Origin: Alkalibaculum sporogenes
GTDB lineage: Bacteria; Bacillota; Clostridia; Eubacteriales; Alkalibacteraceae
DNA length: 64,000 bases
Direction of reading: 5' to 3'
Assembly: GCF_009362815.1 (NCBI RefSeq)
Contig: NZ_WHNX01000001.1
Span: forward strand, 163,952 to 227,951
The notes under the pieces were generated by a model that worked only from the letters and a program-made list of their open reading frames with translations, was not told the origin of the DNA and ran no database searches. The first letter of the stretch is position 1. Each line of letters opens with the position of its first letter. A program made the translations under genes and the position numbers. Shown piece after piece: positions 45,638 through 55,439 of the stretch.

Positions 45638-45826
45638 AAAATCACTCCTACTTTTTTTATGGTTTAAATAAGTATATCAAAATCTATTGTAAATTAATAT
45701 ATATATATTAATTTATCCCACATTAACAGGCACTAAGACTCCCGTCATAGGTTGTGGGCTTCTAGTTCCTTTCAGTCGCTTCAAATATCGCCAAGTTTCA
45801 CTTATCTCTAGATTAAATCAAATCAC

Positions 45827-45867
45827 TAAAAAACAAGGCTAATTGAAGTTAGTTAGCCTTATTTTTA
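45827..45867. terminator. Bidirectional rho-independent terminator
   Basis: AAGGCTAA (45835-45842) pairs with TTAGCCTT (45853-45860), flanked by A6 on the left and T5 on the right. It lies 80 bp after the end of the minus-strand ABC operon. Confidence 0.7.
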
Positions 45868-45947
45868 GATAGGAAAAGTATAAAAAAATTTAAATGCTAT
45901 TTATGTATATTTATGTAAATGATCATTATATATATGCTACATAAAAA

Positions 45948-46712
45948 TTACATTTGCTTTTTTTTAAATAGTATAATAGCTGATGTAATAAATGCTATTA
46001 TTCCAACTCCACAAATAACAATAGCCCCAGTAAAATCAGAGATAGGAACATCCCCAGTAAGCAGAGCCATATTGTTAGATGCCAATGAAATAGGATTGTA
46101 ATTTTGAAGATTTGGAACAATATTTACAAGCATTAGTACAACAACTAATCCACTGGTAAGAAGTAAACCTCCATAGCTATTTTTAAACAGAACACCTCCT
46201 AGCATGATAATCGCAAGGAGCAAGATCCCAAAGAGCCATAGGCAAAATACTGAGAATCCGATATTATTAATGCTTTCACTGCTCCAAAAATATGCTGTAT
46301 AAAAGTAAGTGACAGCAAAGCATAGTATATAGCATAGTGTCCATACTGCGCTGGACATTGTAAATTTAGAAAGAATTACAGTGCTACGAGACAATCCTTT
46401 TGTAAGTAAATTGATTAGTGTGCCACGGCTAAACTCACTAGTCATTACTCCGCTGAATACGATAACGAGGACAATAAGTCCTATTTGTGGCACATTACTG
46501 AAAAATTGCATCCATGAATCTAGTGCTGTTGGTTCAGCTATGGCAATAACCATCCCCTCAGGCATAAAGGAGTCAAGTAGTTGAGGTGTTATCTTTGCAG
46601 TAATTGGGTTCATCATGCCTAGCAATAAAAAGACTGTAATCAAAATAAAAAATTTGTAGGTACTCCAAATTTCATGAAATTCTTTTTTCGTAAAAGCAAT
46701 ATAGGATCTCAT
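45948..46712 (-). CDS. ABC-2 type transporter permease
   Basis: 254 residues with six hydrophobic segments and the start RSYIAFTKKEFHEIWSTYKF, which is typical of ABC-2 permeases. SEFSRGTLINLLTKGLSRSTV is the conserved coupling loop after segment 2. Its ATG overlaps the ATPase stop by four bases (ATGA). It is the last gene of the four-gene operon XRE regulator, PLDc_N protein, ATPase, permease. It would form a homodimeric exporter channel; the substrate is unknown, possibly a peptide or membrane-active compound. Confidence 0.85.
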   Translation of the reverse strand: MRSYIAFTKKEFHEIWSTYKFFILITVFLLLGMMNPITAKITPQLLDSFMPEGMVIAIAEPTALDSWMQFFSNVPQIGLIVLVIVFSGVMTSEFSRGTLINLLTKGLSRSTVILSKFTMSSAVWTLCYILCFAVTYFYTAYFWSSESINNIGFSVFCLWLFGILLLAIIMLGGVLFKNSYGGLLLTSGLVVVLMLVNIVPNLQNYNPISLASNNMALLTGDVPISDFTGAIVICGVGIIAFITSAIILFKKKQM

Positions 46713-47626
46713 TTTACCACCTCCATAAAAAGGCTTTCAAGTGTAGGCTCGAGTACTTCCAACCGGATAGGAAGGATCTTAGTCTCTGTAAAGGCTGATA
46801 TTACTGCCATCTCTGTCTTTTCAATATCGTGAGTATGGAAAATAATGCTTGTGTTAGTTACCTCAACATTGGTCATAAGAGAAGCAAGTGAGTGTGAAGT
46901 CATAAATTGTTGTTTATCTACTTGAGAAGCAAATTCCACTAATAACCCATCTTGCTTATGTTGGGATTTGACTTCAGATAGTGTGCCACAAAGTGCTAGT
47001 TTTCCACCATGTAATACGGCGATATTATCACAAATCCGCTCTACATCAGATAGAATGTGGGTAGAAAATAACACTGTAGTTTTTCCTTTGACTTTATGAA
47101 GTATATCGAGTATTTCCTTTCGCCCCACTGGGTCAAGTGCGGAGGTTGGTTCATCACAGATTAGTAGTCGGGGTTCATTTAGTAATGCTTGAGCAATACC
47201 AAGCCTTTGTTTCATACCACGAGAAAATCCACCTATTCTTTTGTTGAATTTATTCAATCCTACTAGTACTAAAAGTTCTTCACTTCTGCTTTTAATTTTA
47301 TTTTCTGATAGCCCAGTGATTTCACCACAAAGTTTTAAATATTCAAATGGTTTCATATAACCATAAAATTCAGGAACATCTGGTAAATAACCAATATATT
47401 TATTTGTTTTATTTTGGCCATAAGTAACCTGTTCTCCACAAACATTGATTTTCCCACTTGTAGCCTTCAACAATCCCAACACCATCTTCATAGTAGTTGT
47501 TTTGCCAGCACCGTTTTGACCAATAAAGCCAAAAATAGAATTCTCCGGTACAGAAAAAGACAGATCGTCAATCACATTATTTGTTCCAAAACTTTTAGAT
47601 AGATGTTCAATATTAAGGATATCCAC
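46709..47626 (-). CDS. ABC transporter ATP-binding protein
   Basis: 305 residues from a GTG start that overlaps the preceding TAG by one base. Walker A GQNGAGKTTTMK, Q-loop YLPDVPEFYGYM region, signature FSRGMKQRLGIAQALL and Walker B LLICDEPTSALDP with the H-loop FSTHIL are all present. A C-terminal domain of about 85 residues (KQQFMTSHSLASLMTNVEVT, VLEPTLESLFMEVVK) is the usual accessory part of this subfamily. It drives the ABC-2 permease encoded next. Confidence 0.92.
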   Translation of the reverse strand: MDILNIEHLSKSFGTNNVIDDLSFSVPENSIFGFIGQNGAGKTTTMKMVLGLLKATSGKINVCGEQVTYGQNKTNKYIGYLPDVPEFYGYMKPFEYLKLCGEITGLSENKIKSRSEELLVLVGLNKFNKRIGGFSRGMKQRLGIAQALLNEPRLLICDEPTSALDPVGRKEILDILHKVKGKTTVLFSTHILSDVERICDNIAVLHGGKLALCGTLSEVKSQHKQDGLLVEFASQVDKQQFMTSHSLASLMTNVEVTNTSIIFHTHDIEKTEMAVISAFTETKILPIRLEVLEPTLESLFMEVVK

Positions 47627-47826
47627 TATTCTTCACCTCTTCCAAATACGAAATAAATAATTGGACCGACAATTTGAATAAGTACCACAACAAAAATCCA
47701 AATAACTCTATTGCCAAAGCGATAATTAGGATGCCTTAACACGTGAATCAAAGCAGTAATTAAAAGTATTAATTGAATAATTAATAGTGGCATTAAAAAG
47801 GGTAAGTATTCTATAATATCTTGCAT
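47626..47826 (-). CDS. PLDc_N-domain small membrane protein
   Basis: 66 residues from ATG 47826, one base after the XRE stop codon; the ribosome site GGAGGT lies inside the end of the XRE gene. A TTG at 47841 would sit within that ribosome site and is not used. Two membrane segments (FLMPLLIIQLILLITALI and VIWIFVVVLIQIVGPIIYF) and the motif HPNYRFGNRVIWI match the phospholipase D N-terminal membrane (PLDc_N) domain, which often occurs alone in ABC operons of Bacillota. Its role there is unknown. Confidence 0.8.
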   Translation of the reverse strand: MQDIIEYLPFLMPLLIIQLILLITALIHVLRHPNYRFGNRVIWIFVVVLIQIVGPIIYFVFGRGEE

Positions 47827-47827
47827 A

Positions 47828-48943
47828 TTAGTTACCTCCAAGTTTTAGTTTCATTGTTTCAATGATTATTTTATATTTGGGATCTTCCATCAACGCCGAA
47901 AAAACAGGGTTGGATATAATCGCATCTATCATGCTGTCTTTTATGACTTTTTCATCACGAGGAGCTTTAGCTCCTAGGTCAAAATCATCAAACCACTCTT
48001 CGATGCAATCGAAAAATTCATCTCCATGAAGTTTTAAAGGGAAAAAATTTGTCGTACAAATATCAGCATATTTACTCAGCATTTTTAGTGATTTTTCTTT
48101 ATTGTCTTGCATTGCGTAGCCTTGAGCTGCTGCAAAGTACAACTGTGCTGATGCGTTAGGATGTAATGTGTCTATTTCAAACACTTGGGACACAGAAAGA
48201 ATACGATGTAAGATCTCTTCGAATTTTTCTGTGTCGCTTACATGTAATAACAAATAGTTGGGACAAACACCTAAAATAATGAGTAAATGTTGATAGATAC
48301 TTATCTGTAAAACTGATTTTGCCTTTTGTAAATTTCCTGTCATCTGGTATGCGGCCGAAAGAATTGCTTCATCACCTAATAATGGCTTCATTGTTCCATC
48401 AAGTAATTCTAAAACTTCAATTGGCTGCTGTAAAACCATTTGGCACGTTGCTTCAAGAGAATTAGCTTGTTTTGAAAGCCATACATCATCGCTTTCCACC
48501 TTAATACGAACACATAAAGCTATAATTTCATGAATTAGTTTTTCTTGGGATTCTTGATCTTTGGCAAGCATATAATGATTTAGGAGCAGAATAACCATTT
48601 GTAATAATAGGGGAAAACAAGAATAGTATTTTTTGATAATCCCACGGCACTCAGCTAGAGTTTCGTCAAAAGGCCTGCTACTAAAATTTGAAGATAATCG
48701 ATGATACAATTTCTTGATATCTTCCTTAGTCATCTGGGGTGAGTAGCCAATCAATTCGTCTATGCTGATGTTAAAATAAGCTGCTAATTGAGGAAGAAAA
48801 GTTATGTCGGGATAGCTTTGGCAAGTTTCCCATTTTGAAACGGAAGCCTTTGAAACCCCAATATATACCGCAAGATCCTCCTGGGTAATGCCCTTTTCTT
48901 TTCTCTTTGTAATAATTATTTTTCCAATATTTAATTCTTTCAT
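47828..48943 (-). CDS. XRE-family HTH regulator with TPR-like region
   Basis: 371 residues. The helix-turn-helix (about 7-62: IGKIIITKRKEKGITQEDLA, VYIGVSKASVSKWETCQSYP, DITFLPQLAAYFNISIDELI) is followed by TPR-like helices (LAECRGIIKKYYSCFPLLLQ, AAAQGYAMQDNKEKSLKMLS). It is built like the regulator at 9231-10274. GAGGTGG precedes ATG 48943. As the first gene of the ABC operon it probably represses or activates that operon in response to the exported compound. An inverted repeat GGTTGA...TCAACC at 49009-49025 lies upstream and could be its operator. Confidence 0.88.
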   Translation of the reverse strand: MKELNIGKIIITKRKEKGITQEDLAVYIGVSKASVSKWETCQSYPDITFLPQLAAYFNISIDELIGYSPQMTKEDIKKLYHRLSSNFSSRPFDETLAECRGIIKKYYSCFPLLLQMVILLLNHYMLAKDQESQEKLIHEIIALCVRIKVESDDVWLSKQANSLEATCQMVLQQPIEVLELLDGTMKPLLGDEAILSAAYQMTGNLQKAKSVLQISIYQHLLIILGVCPNYLLLHVSDTEKFEEILHRILSVSQVFEIDTLHPNASAQLYFAAAQGYAMQDNKEKSLKMLSKYADICTTNFFPLKLHGDEFFDCIEEWFDDFDLGAKAPRDEKVIKDSMIDAIISNPVFSALMEDPKYKIIIETMKLKLGGN

Positions 48944-49008
48944 AAAACCACCTCACTTATAATTATACAAGTTACTCATGATAAAACAATGGATTGAAAG
49001 GCAATATT

Positions 49009-49025
49009 GGTTGAAAAAATCAACC
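49009..49025. promoter_or_regulatory. Inverted repeat upstream of the XRE/ABC operon
   Basis: GGTTGA (49009-49014) and TCAACC (49020-49025), about 66 bp ahead of the XRE start on the minus strand. Possible operator. The rest of 48944-49434 is AT-rich without a gene. Confidence 0.35.
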
Positions 49026-49434
49026 TGTAGGAAACTTTAGCGTGTAAAATAAGAAATTTTCTTATTAAAGTACTATAAAAATATTCTTGAAGTAAGTTTA
49101 AAATAGGAGAAAGTACATGTAGGGCTCAAGAAGAGTTTAATTATGAATATAATCAAAACATATTCAAATATTTTAAGGTAATATATTGTGATTTATGAAA
49201 TTATATATAATAATAAGCTATAGACAAAATCTATATGAGAAGCCCCTAGAAGCTATAAGAAGATAATGAAGAAGAAGATAAGAAATTTAGATAGCTTAAA
49301 CAGTACGAAGAGTTTGGAAAAATTATGATATAGAATACTAATTAGTATATAGTAAGTATTCTTCTAAAATAATTAAAATAAATTCGTACTAATTAAGTGA
49401 ATTGTTCACAAGAATTTATGAAAGAAGGAATACA

Positions 49435-50685
49435 ATGACTAGTAATGAAACAAATAAAAAAGTAACCATTTGGACAAAAGGATTCACACTAGTACTAATT
49501 GCAAATATTTGTACTAGTTTAGCACAATTCGGTGTCAATACGTATGTTTCTACATATATGGGGTACCTTGGAACAGGGCCAGTTCTAACCGGGGTGATTG
49601 CTGGTTTGTATTTTGGTGTAGCATTCTTGATGAGGCCTATTTCTGGTCCAGCCATTACAGTACTAAATAAAAAGATGCTAATGATTATTGTATACTCAAG
49701 TGGTATTGTAATCAATCTGGGATACGCCTTTTTTCCAACTACTGAAATTTTTGTAATAATGAGAGTACTACATGGTGTACAGCTTGCTTTTTACGGTTCA
49801 TTAGCACTTACGGTTGCTGCAGATTCATTGCCAGAGAGTAAAATGGCTTCAGGGCTTGGGGTGTATGGTCTCAGCTATATTGCTGCACAGGCTTTTGGTC
49901 CGACTGTTGCTGTTTTTTCAAGAAGCATAGGTGAAAGATTTATGGGAGAAAGAGGAGGTTTTATGGGAATCTTTCTCATGGCTGCTCTCCTTGCAGCCAT
50001 ATCGGTTATCCCTTGCATCATGCTTCCAAATAATAAAGTTTCAAAAGCTGATATTGCTTCCTTAGGGGCGTGGTATAAAAATATTGTCGCAAAAGAGGCA
50101 ATCGTTCCGTCTACTGTAGCGATGCTAATGGCAATCGGTATGGTGTTGTTCGGTACATACTTGATTCCTTATGGTGAGTGGAAAAACATCAATAATATCA
50201 GCCTTTATTTTACAGTAAGTGCATTTATCACCCTAATTGTTAGACCTATTGCAGGAAAATTGACTGATAAATACGGGTCTGCTAAAATCTTTTATCCTTC
50301 CGTAACGCTTTATATGTGCGCGTTTATTGCAGTCTCTTACGCTACTGATTTAAAGTTAATCATAGTTGGTGCAGTTTGTGCTGCTATAGGAATGAGTGCA
50401 GCCGGACCGGCAGTTCAGGTTATGGTTATGCAGTCAGTACCACCAATTAGACGAGGAGTAGCTAGCAATACTAACTTTTTAGGTATGGATCTTGGTAGCT
50501 TTTTTGGTCCTACCATTGCAGGTGTTATTCTTGCTCGTTATGATTATACAGTAATGTTTAGACTTGCCGCTATACCGATAGTGATAGCAATGATTGTATT
50601 CGCATTAGGATGGAAGGCACATCTCAGGCAGCGTGAATATTTGCAACTGAAAGCTGTGGAACAAGAGGAAGAGCTTGTGGAATGA
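49435..50685 (+). CDS. MFS transporter
   Basis: 416 residues from ATG 49435 with AGAAGGAA (49422-49429); an upstream in-frame TTG at 49402 has no ribosome site. Twelve hydrophobic segments are visible, with GxxFGVAFLMRPISGP, the loop RPIAGKLTDKYGSAKIFYPS after segment 8 and a basic C-terminus (LRQREYLQLK). It belongs to the larger MFS drug/sugar type and is not close to the other two MFS proteins. Its place directly before the catabolic genes suggests uptake of their substrate. A terminator follows at 50829. Confidence 0.85.
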   Translation: MTSNETNKKVTIWTKGFTLVLIANICTSLAQFGVNTYVSTYMGYLGTGPVLTGVIAGLYFGVAFLMRPISGPAITVLNKKMLMIIVYSSGIVINLGYAFFPTTEIFVIMRVLHGVQLAFYGSLALTVAADSLPESKMASGLGVYGLSYIAAQAFGPTVAVFSRSIGERFMGERGGFMGIFLMAALLAAISVIPCIMLPNNKVSKADIASLGAWYKNIVAKEAIVPSTVAMLMAIGMVLFGTYLIPYGEWKNINNISLYFTVSAFITLIVRPIAGKLTDKYGSAKIFYPSVTLYMCAFIAVSYATDLKLIIVGAVCAAIGMSAAGPAVQVMVMQSVPPIRRGVASNTNFLGMDLGSFFGPTIAGVILARYDYTVMFRLAAIPIVIAMIVFALGWKAHLRQREYLQLKAVEQEEELVE

Positions 50686-50828
50686 ATTGTGGGATAAATA
50701 ATCTCTATTTCTATTGAGAGTTAAATGGGTTTGGTCAAGTTTATTAGTACTACAAAAGATATATTATAATAAATATATCTTTAATATTTTCGTAATAATC
50801 ATTTCATATATATCTTTAAAAGCAAGAT

Positions 50829-50869
50829 AAAAGGATTGAATCTTATAGTATGTAGGACTCAATCCTTTT
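50829..50869 (+). terminator. Rho-independent terminator
   Basis: AAAAGGATTGA (50829-50839) pairs with TCAATCCTTTT (50859-50869). A second stem (AAATGGAC near 50968 with GTCCATTT near 50992) follows. The 50686-51148 interval otherwise has no gene except a 13-codon frame at 51083. Confidence 0.75.
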
Positions 50870-51082
50870 AAAATTGCTTAATTTTAGTTAGTAGGGAAGC
50901 TACCCAGTAATTCCATAAAAGATTAAGATCTAATCAAACCTAAGACATAAATAACAAAAGCGATTCAAATGGACTAATTAGGTCTTTACAGGTCCATTTT
51001 AATCATTGTTAAGATTGTTGTAAAAAAATATAATTATATTAAATTACGATATAAATTATAAAATGATAGAAGGGAGGTACAA

Positions 51083-51124
51083 GTGAAGTATATTAATGAC
51101 GGAAGTAAAATAATAGTTATGTAA
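51083..51124 (+). CDS. Possible 13-codon leader frame
   Basis: GTG 51083 behind GGGAGGT (51073-51079) opens 13 codons (starting MKYINDGSK) and stops 24 bases before the alcohol dehydrogenase start. It could be a leader peptide or a chance frame. No rare-codon run is seen. Confidence 0.2.
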   Translation: MKYINDGSKIIVM

Positions 51125-51148
51125 TCTTTAATTTAAAGGAGAAATAAT

Positions 51149-52165
51149 ATGAAAACAATGAAACAAGTATGGTTTACGGATGATGATACGGTAGAGGTTC
51201 GACAAGTGAAAATTCCAGATGTAGGTGTTAAACAAATAAAAGTAAAAATTGCATATGCTGCTCTTTGCGCAACAGACGTTCATATGGTAACTATGGGAGT
51301 CTTAGGAGCAAAACCACCAATGCATCTTGGGCATGAAGCATCTGGTGTTATAGAAGAATTAGGTCAAGATGCAGAGAAATATGGATTTAAAGTGGGAGAC
51401 AAGGTTTCTCTTTTTCCTGTAACAAGTTGTGGAAATTGTCCGCCTTGTAAGAGAGGACAGACACAGTATTGTGAGAATTCCCAAGATACAGGTGCTTTTG
51501 CAGAATATGTTGTCACTGACGTTAGTGCAGTGTATAAAATTCCAGATGATGCTGACTTGAAATGGTATAGTTTGGTAGAGCCAGCAAACTGTACAATTAG
51601 AGCTCTAGATTTAGCACAAATAAAGCATGGCTCTACAGTTGCAATCTCGGGGGTAGGTGGGATTGGGTCTATATTATTGAATATGATATTACTCGCAGGT
51701 AGTGCAAAAGTAACCGCTATTGACCCAGTAGCATCTAAACGCCAATTGGCACTTGATATGGGAGCAGAATATGTAATTGACCCATTCAGTGAAAACATAG
51801 AGGAACGCTCTATAGAAATTACAGAAGGCATTGGTTTTGACTACGTTTTTGAGGCATCTGGTTCACCTAGTGCTTCTGAACCTGCACTTAAAATTATGGG
51901 TAAAGGGGGTACCATGGTTTACTTTGCAGTATTTCCACCAAACTATGAAATGCCACTAAACTTATATGACCTATATATGAAAGAAGGCAAAATTCAAACA
52001 GTTTTTACTACAACTACCATTATGCCTCGTACAATTAACCTCATGCCGAGATTACAACTGGATAAGGTAATCGGTAAGATAATGCCATTGAGCGATGCTG
52101 TTGAAGGATTTAAACTGTTTGAAAAATCTATATATCCCAAAATACTTTTTGATTGCTCTAAATAA
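51149..52165 (+). CDS. Zinc-dependent medium-chain alcohol dehydrogenase
   Basis: 338 residues; AAAGGAG precedes ATG 51149. The catalytic zinc ligands are in AALCATDVH (C of ALCATD) and HLGHEASG (GHE), with a structural zinc in SCGNCPPCKRGQTQYC (four cysteines). The Rossmann loop is ISGVGGIGSILLNM with AIDPV further on, where the D indicates NAD preference. The family includes threonine, sorbitol and polyol dehydrogenases; the substrate cannot be set from sequence. It is followed at about 295 bp by a URO-D methyltransferase-like gene and then by a sugar-type ABC importer, which suggests a polyol or alcohol released by demethylation. That link is inference. Confidence 0.9.
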   Translation: MKTMKQVWFTDDDTVEVRQVKIPDVGVKQIKVKIAYAALCATDVHMVTMGVLGAKPPMHLGHEASGVIEELGQDAEKYGFKVGDKVSLFPVTSCGNCPPCKRGQTQYCENSQDTGAFAEYVVTDVSAVYKIPDDADLKWYSLVEPANCTIRALDLAQIKHGSTVAISGVGGIGSILLNMILLAGSAKVTAIDPVASKRQLALDMGAEYVIDPFSENIEERSIEITEGIGFDYVFEASGSPSASEPALKIMGKGGTMVYFAVFPPNYEMPLNLYDLYMKEGKIQTVFTTTTIMPRTINLMPRLQLDKVIGKIMPLSDAVEGFKLFEKSIYPKILFDCSK

Positions 52166-52459
52166 TATATAACTTAAAGATAATATTTAGATTTAGTAGT
52201 ATGAGGCTATAAATATACTAAAAAAAAAATAAATAATTTGAAATAACATTAATGAACTACGAGGTAAGATTTAATGTATAAGTAATATTGAAATTTTAAG
52301 TATATGTACAAAAGTATAGACAATGATAAAATTATAATGTATAATTTTATCAACGGAAACAGGTTAGGGCTTACACAATAATAGTACAGTAGTAGGCTAA
52401 GAAAGAAATGGATAAATTGCTTTTAATAAGTAAAAAGGTCAAAATTTTTAGGAGGAAAT

Positions 52460-53461
52460 ATGTTAACTAAAAGACAAAATCTTATGGAAACGATTAAAGG
52501 AGGAAGTCCTGATCGATTAGTAAATCAGTATGAAGCATTTGTATGTACTGATGCAATTTACGGTATGATTATGGGAGATCCTATTACTGGACAAGGGAAG
52601 AGTCCAATGCCTGGCGGAGAACCACAAAAGAACGCTTGGGGAATTACTTTTGCTTGGCCAGCTGGAGCACCGGGAGCTTTCCCAATGCATGATGAAGAAC
52701 ACAAGGTACTTAAAGACATTACTAAATGGAGAGAGGTTGTAAAAGCACCTAAGACTGATCTTCCTCCTGAAGCATGGGAACCATTCCTACCACCGATCCA
52801 AGCAATTGACCGAAACGAAGTTTTTGCTACGGCGTTTGTAGCTCCTGGAATATTTGAACAGTGCCATCATTTAATGGGTATGGATGATTGCCTTCTAAAC
52901 TTCTATGAAGAACCTGAAGAAATGCATGCATTAATTGAATACATCACAGAATATGAATTGAAGTATGCTGCTGAATTGGTGAAATATTATAAGCCTGATT
53001 GCATTTTTCATCATGACGATTGGGGTAGCTCAATAAATTCGTTTATGGCACCTGATATGTTTGAAGAATTTATTGTTCCTGCTTACAAAAAGATTTATGG
53101 ATTCTATAAAGCAAACGGGGTAGAACTTATAGTCCATCATAGCGATTCCTTTGGTGCGAATTTAGTACCTCTTATGATAGAGATGGGAATCGATATTTGG
53201 CAAGGATGTGTTACATCAAATAATGTTCCTGAACTAATAAAAAAATATGGTGGTAAGATTTCTTTTATGGGAGATATTGACAACTCTTTGATTGATAGAG
53301 AGGATTGGTCACAAGAGAGTGTTGGAGCCGAAGTGCGAAATGCTGTGGAACGATGTGGAAACAAATACTATATTCCATGTATTACACAAGGAGGACCAGG
53401 CAGTGTATACCCTGGTGTATACGAAGCAATTACTGAAGAAATCAATAAATTAAACAAATAA
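52460..53461 (+). CDS. URO-D superfamily methyltransferase-like protein (HHSD subtype)
   Basis: 333 residues; TAGGAGGAAAT precedes ATG 52460. NLMETIKGGSPDRLVNQYE starts the barrel. DCIFHHDDWGSSINSF is a conserved metal/substrate-site strand of corrinoid methyltransferases in this superfamily. The position of the zinc HxC reads VHHSDSFGANL, so cysteine is replaced by aspartate. It is a close paralogue of 62889-63866 (FHHDDWGS and VHHSDSY). O-demethylase MtvB/OdmB-type enzymes are the nearest functional idea. No corrinoid gene is adjacent here. The 52166-52459 gap has no gene; a terminator follows the gene at 53511. Confidence 0.8.
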   Translation: MLTKRQNLMETIKGGSPDRLVNQYEAFVCTDAIYGMIMGDPITGQGKSPMPGGEPQKNAWGITFAWPAGAPGAFPMHDEEHKVLKDITKWREVVKAPKTDLPPEAWEPFLPPIQAIDRNEVFATAFVAPGIFEQCHHLMGMDDCLLNFYEEPEEMHALIEYITEYELKYAAELVKYYKPDCIFHHDDWGSSINSFMAPDMFEEFIVPAYKKIYGFYKANGVELIVHHSDSFGANLVPLMIEMGIDIWQGCVTSNNVPELIKKYGGKISFMGDIDNSLIDREDWSQESVGAEVRNAVERCGNKYYIPCITQGGPGSVYPGVYEAITEEINKLNK

Positions 53462-53510
53462 GCTTTTAATTTTTTAGGTGACACTATAAAATAAATATAT
53501 TGTTAAACAT

Positions 53511-53548
53511 AATCCAATAGTTGGAGCCATGGCTCCGGCTATTGGATT
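53511..53548 (+). terminator. Rho-independent terminator
   Basis: AATCCAATAG and TGGAGCC pair with GGCTCC and CTATTGGATT in a long, nearly perfect stem 50 bp after the URO-D stop. The remainder of 53462-53873 shows no gene. Confidence 0.75.
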
Positions 53549-53873
53549 ATGTATTTTAACAGTTTTTTAATCATTGCTGTACTTCCTCTAAAGCAACAGA
53601 AATTACTGAAACAAGCTGTGGCAATATTGGATAGAATAAAGTAATGTTTTACGTTATTTATATGTCATTATAGACGACGGAAGAGGACTATTTTGATGTA
53701 TATTTGTCCATTTGAATCATTGCTTAGTTTAAGCATTAAAAATTATAATAATAATAGTGATTATAATTTTGATGCTATAGTGTTAAAGGGTAGAGGTTAC
53801 CATATTTGCAATAGTTTCTATGATTTTGTAATGTATCATGATACTGACAAAGAATTATGAGGGAGGTATTGCT

Positions 53874-55439
53874 TTGCTTGAAAAAGAATCTGAAATAATA
53901 TCTGAAGGTGAATATTCAGTTGCATCAATCAGTGAATATCAAGTCGAAATGTGCAATATATCTAAAAGTTTCGCAGGTGTAAAAGCGTTAGTTGATGTAA
54001 CTTTAAAAGTTAAAGCCGGAGAAATACACGCCTTAATTGGTGAAAACGGTGCTGGAAAATCAACTTTAATGAAGATTTTAGCAGGTGCACAACCACAAGA
54101 CAAAGGTACTATTAAGATAGGTGGAAGAGAAGTAAAAATCAAGAATCCTAAAGATGGTTTGGAAAATGGTATTTCAGTAATATATCAGGAAATTTCGCTT
54201 ATACCAGATGTTTCTGTTATGGAGAATATTTTTCTAGATGAATTTAATGAGAAAAAAAATATTATAAATTGGAAAGATTTGAAAGTACGCGCTAAAAAAT
54301 ATTTAGATGATTTAGGATTTGGAGAAATTGATGTAAGCGAAAAAGTAAAGAATTTAAGTGTAGCATATCAACAGATTGTAGAGATATGCAAGGCTTTAAA
54401 CAGAAAGTCTACTGTACTAGTTTTAGATGAACCAACAGCTGTTTTAACTATGAAAGAAGTTGAAAAGCTTTTTGAATTGTTAAATCAATTAAGAGATGAA
54501 GGAGTGTCAATAATTTATATATCACATCGTTTGGATGAAGTATTTTCGCTTACAGATAGAATAACTGTTTTAAAAGACGGTAATCTAGTAAATACCGTAG
54601 AAAGTCAATCTATAAATGAAGATGAACTAGTTAGAATGATGATTGGGCGCAATTTAGATACATTTTTTCCTGAGAGAAAAACCAGCATGGGAAAAGTAGT
54701 TCTAAGTGTTAAAAATCTAAAAGCAGGAAACTTGGTTAAAGATATTTCTTTTGAAGTAAGATCCGGCGAAGTTCTTGGATTAAGTGGGCTGGTTGGGGCA
54801 GGTAGGACAGAAGCAGTAATGGCTATGCTAGGTATAGATAATTTAGACGGAGGAATTGTTGAATTGGATGGTAAGAAAATCAAGTTTAAATCAGCAAAAG
54901 ATGCATTTAAACATAAGATAGGATTGCTTCCCGAAGACAGAAAAAGCCACGGTGTTCTACTTAATATGCCCATAAAACATAATATTACACTAACATGCTT
55001 AAACAACTTCAGTACAGCCAGTTGTATAAATCTAAAAAAAGAAAGAAGCTTTGTAAATCAATTTTCTAATGAAGTTGGAATCAAAGCAGCATCATTGGAT
55101 AACAATGTTAGCAGCCTCTCAGGAGGCAACCAGCAAAAGGTTGCATTGGCGAAGCTCTTAGCAGCACACTCGAGAATTTTAATTTTAGATGAACCTACAA
55201 GAGGTGTGGATGTAGGTTCAAAAACAGAAATTTTCAAACTTATAAACGATATGGTAGAAAAAAAATGCGCTGTAATAATGATCTCTTCAGAAATGACAGA
55301 GATTATTGGTATGTGTGATAGAGTTATTGTAATTAGAGAAGGTGTAAGCGTAGGAGAATTGCAAAAGGAAGAGCTATCAGAGATTAATCTAATTAAATAT
55401 GCAATGGGGGTTACTAAAGATGAATCAAAGCAAAATTGA
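53874..55439 (+). CDS. Sugar-type ABC importer ATPase with two nucleotide-binding domains (RbsA/MglA-like)
   Basis: 521 residues from TTG 53874, which has GGGAGGT (53860-53866) at 7-base spacing; an in-frame ATG at 53838 is upstream of that site. The protein holds two ABC domains. Domain 1 has Walker A GENGAGKSTLMK, Q-loop VIYQEISL, signature LSVAYQQIVEI (degenerate) and Walker B VLVLDEPTAVLT. Domain 2 has the degenerate Walker A GLVGAGRTEAVM, signature LSGGNQQKVALAKLL and Walker B ILILDEPTRGVDVG. This is the layout of the CUT2 family (ribose, galactose, xylose and similar). The permease gene overlaps its end by 20 bases. Confidence 0.92.
   Translation: MLEKESEIISEGEYSVASISEYQVEMCNISKSFAGVKALVDVTLKVKAGEIHALIGENGAGKSTLMKILAGAQPQDKGTIKIGGREVKIKNPKDGLENGISVIYQEISLIPDVSVMENIFLDEFNEKKNIINWKDLKVRAKKYLDDLGFGEIDVSEKVKNLSVAYQQIVEICKALNRKSTVLVLDEPTAVLTMKEVEKLFELLNQLRDEGVSIIYISHRLDEVFSLTDRITVLKDGNLVNTVESQSINEDELVRMMIGRNLDTFFPERKTSMGKVVLSVKNLKAGNLVKDISFEVRSGEVLGLSGLVGAGRTEAVMAMLGIDNLDGGIVELDGKKIKFKSAKDAFKHKIGLLPEDRKSHGVLLNMPIKHNITLTCLNNFSTASCINLKKERSFVNQFSNEVGIKAASLDNNVSSLSGGNQQKVALAKLLAAHSRILILDEPTRGVDVGSKTEIFKLINDMVEKKCAVIMISSEMTEIIGMCDRVIVIREGVSVGELQKEELSEINLIKYAMGVTKDESKQN

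Noticed and set aside
51000..53460. Cobalamin riboswitch upstream of the methyltransferase genes
   Set aside because: I looked for the B12-box and the surrounding stems in the intergenic regions and saw nothing convincing; a covariance-model search would be decisive.
53838..53873. ATG 53838 as the start of the sugar ABC ATPase
   Set aside because: The strong GGGAGGT ribosome site lies 20 bases downstream of it and fits TTG 53874.
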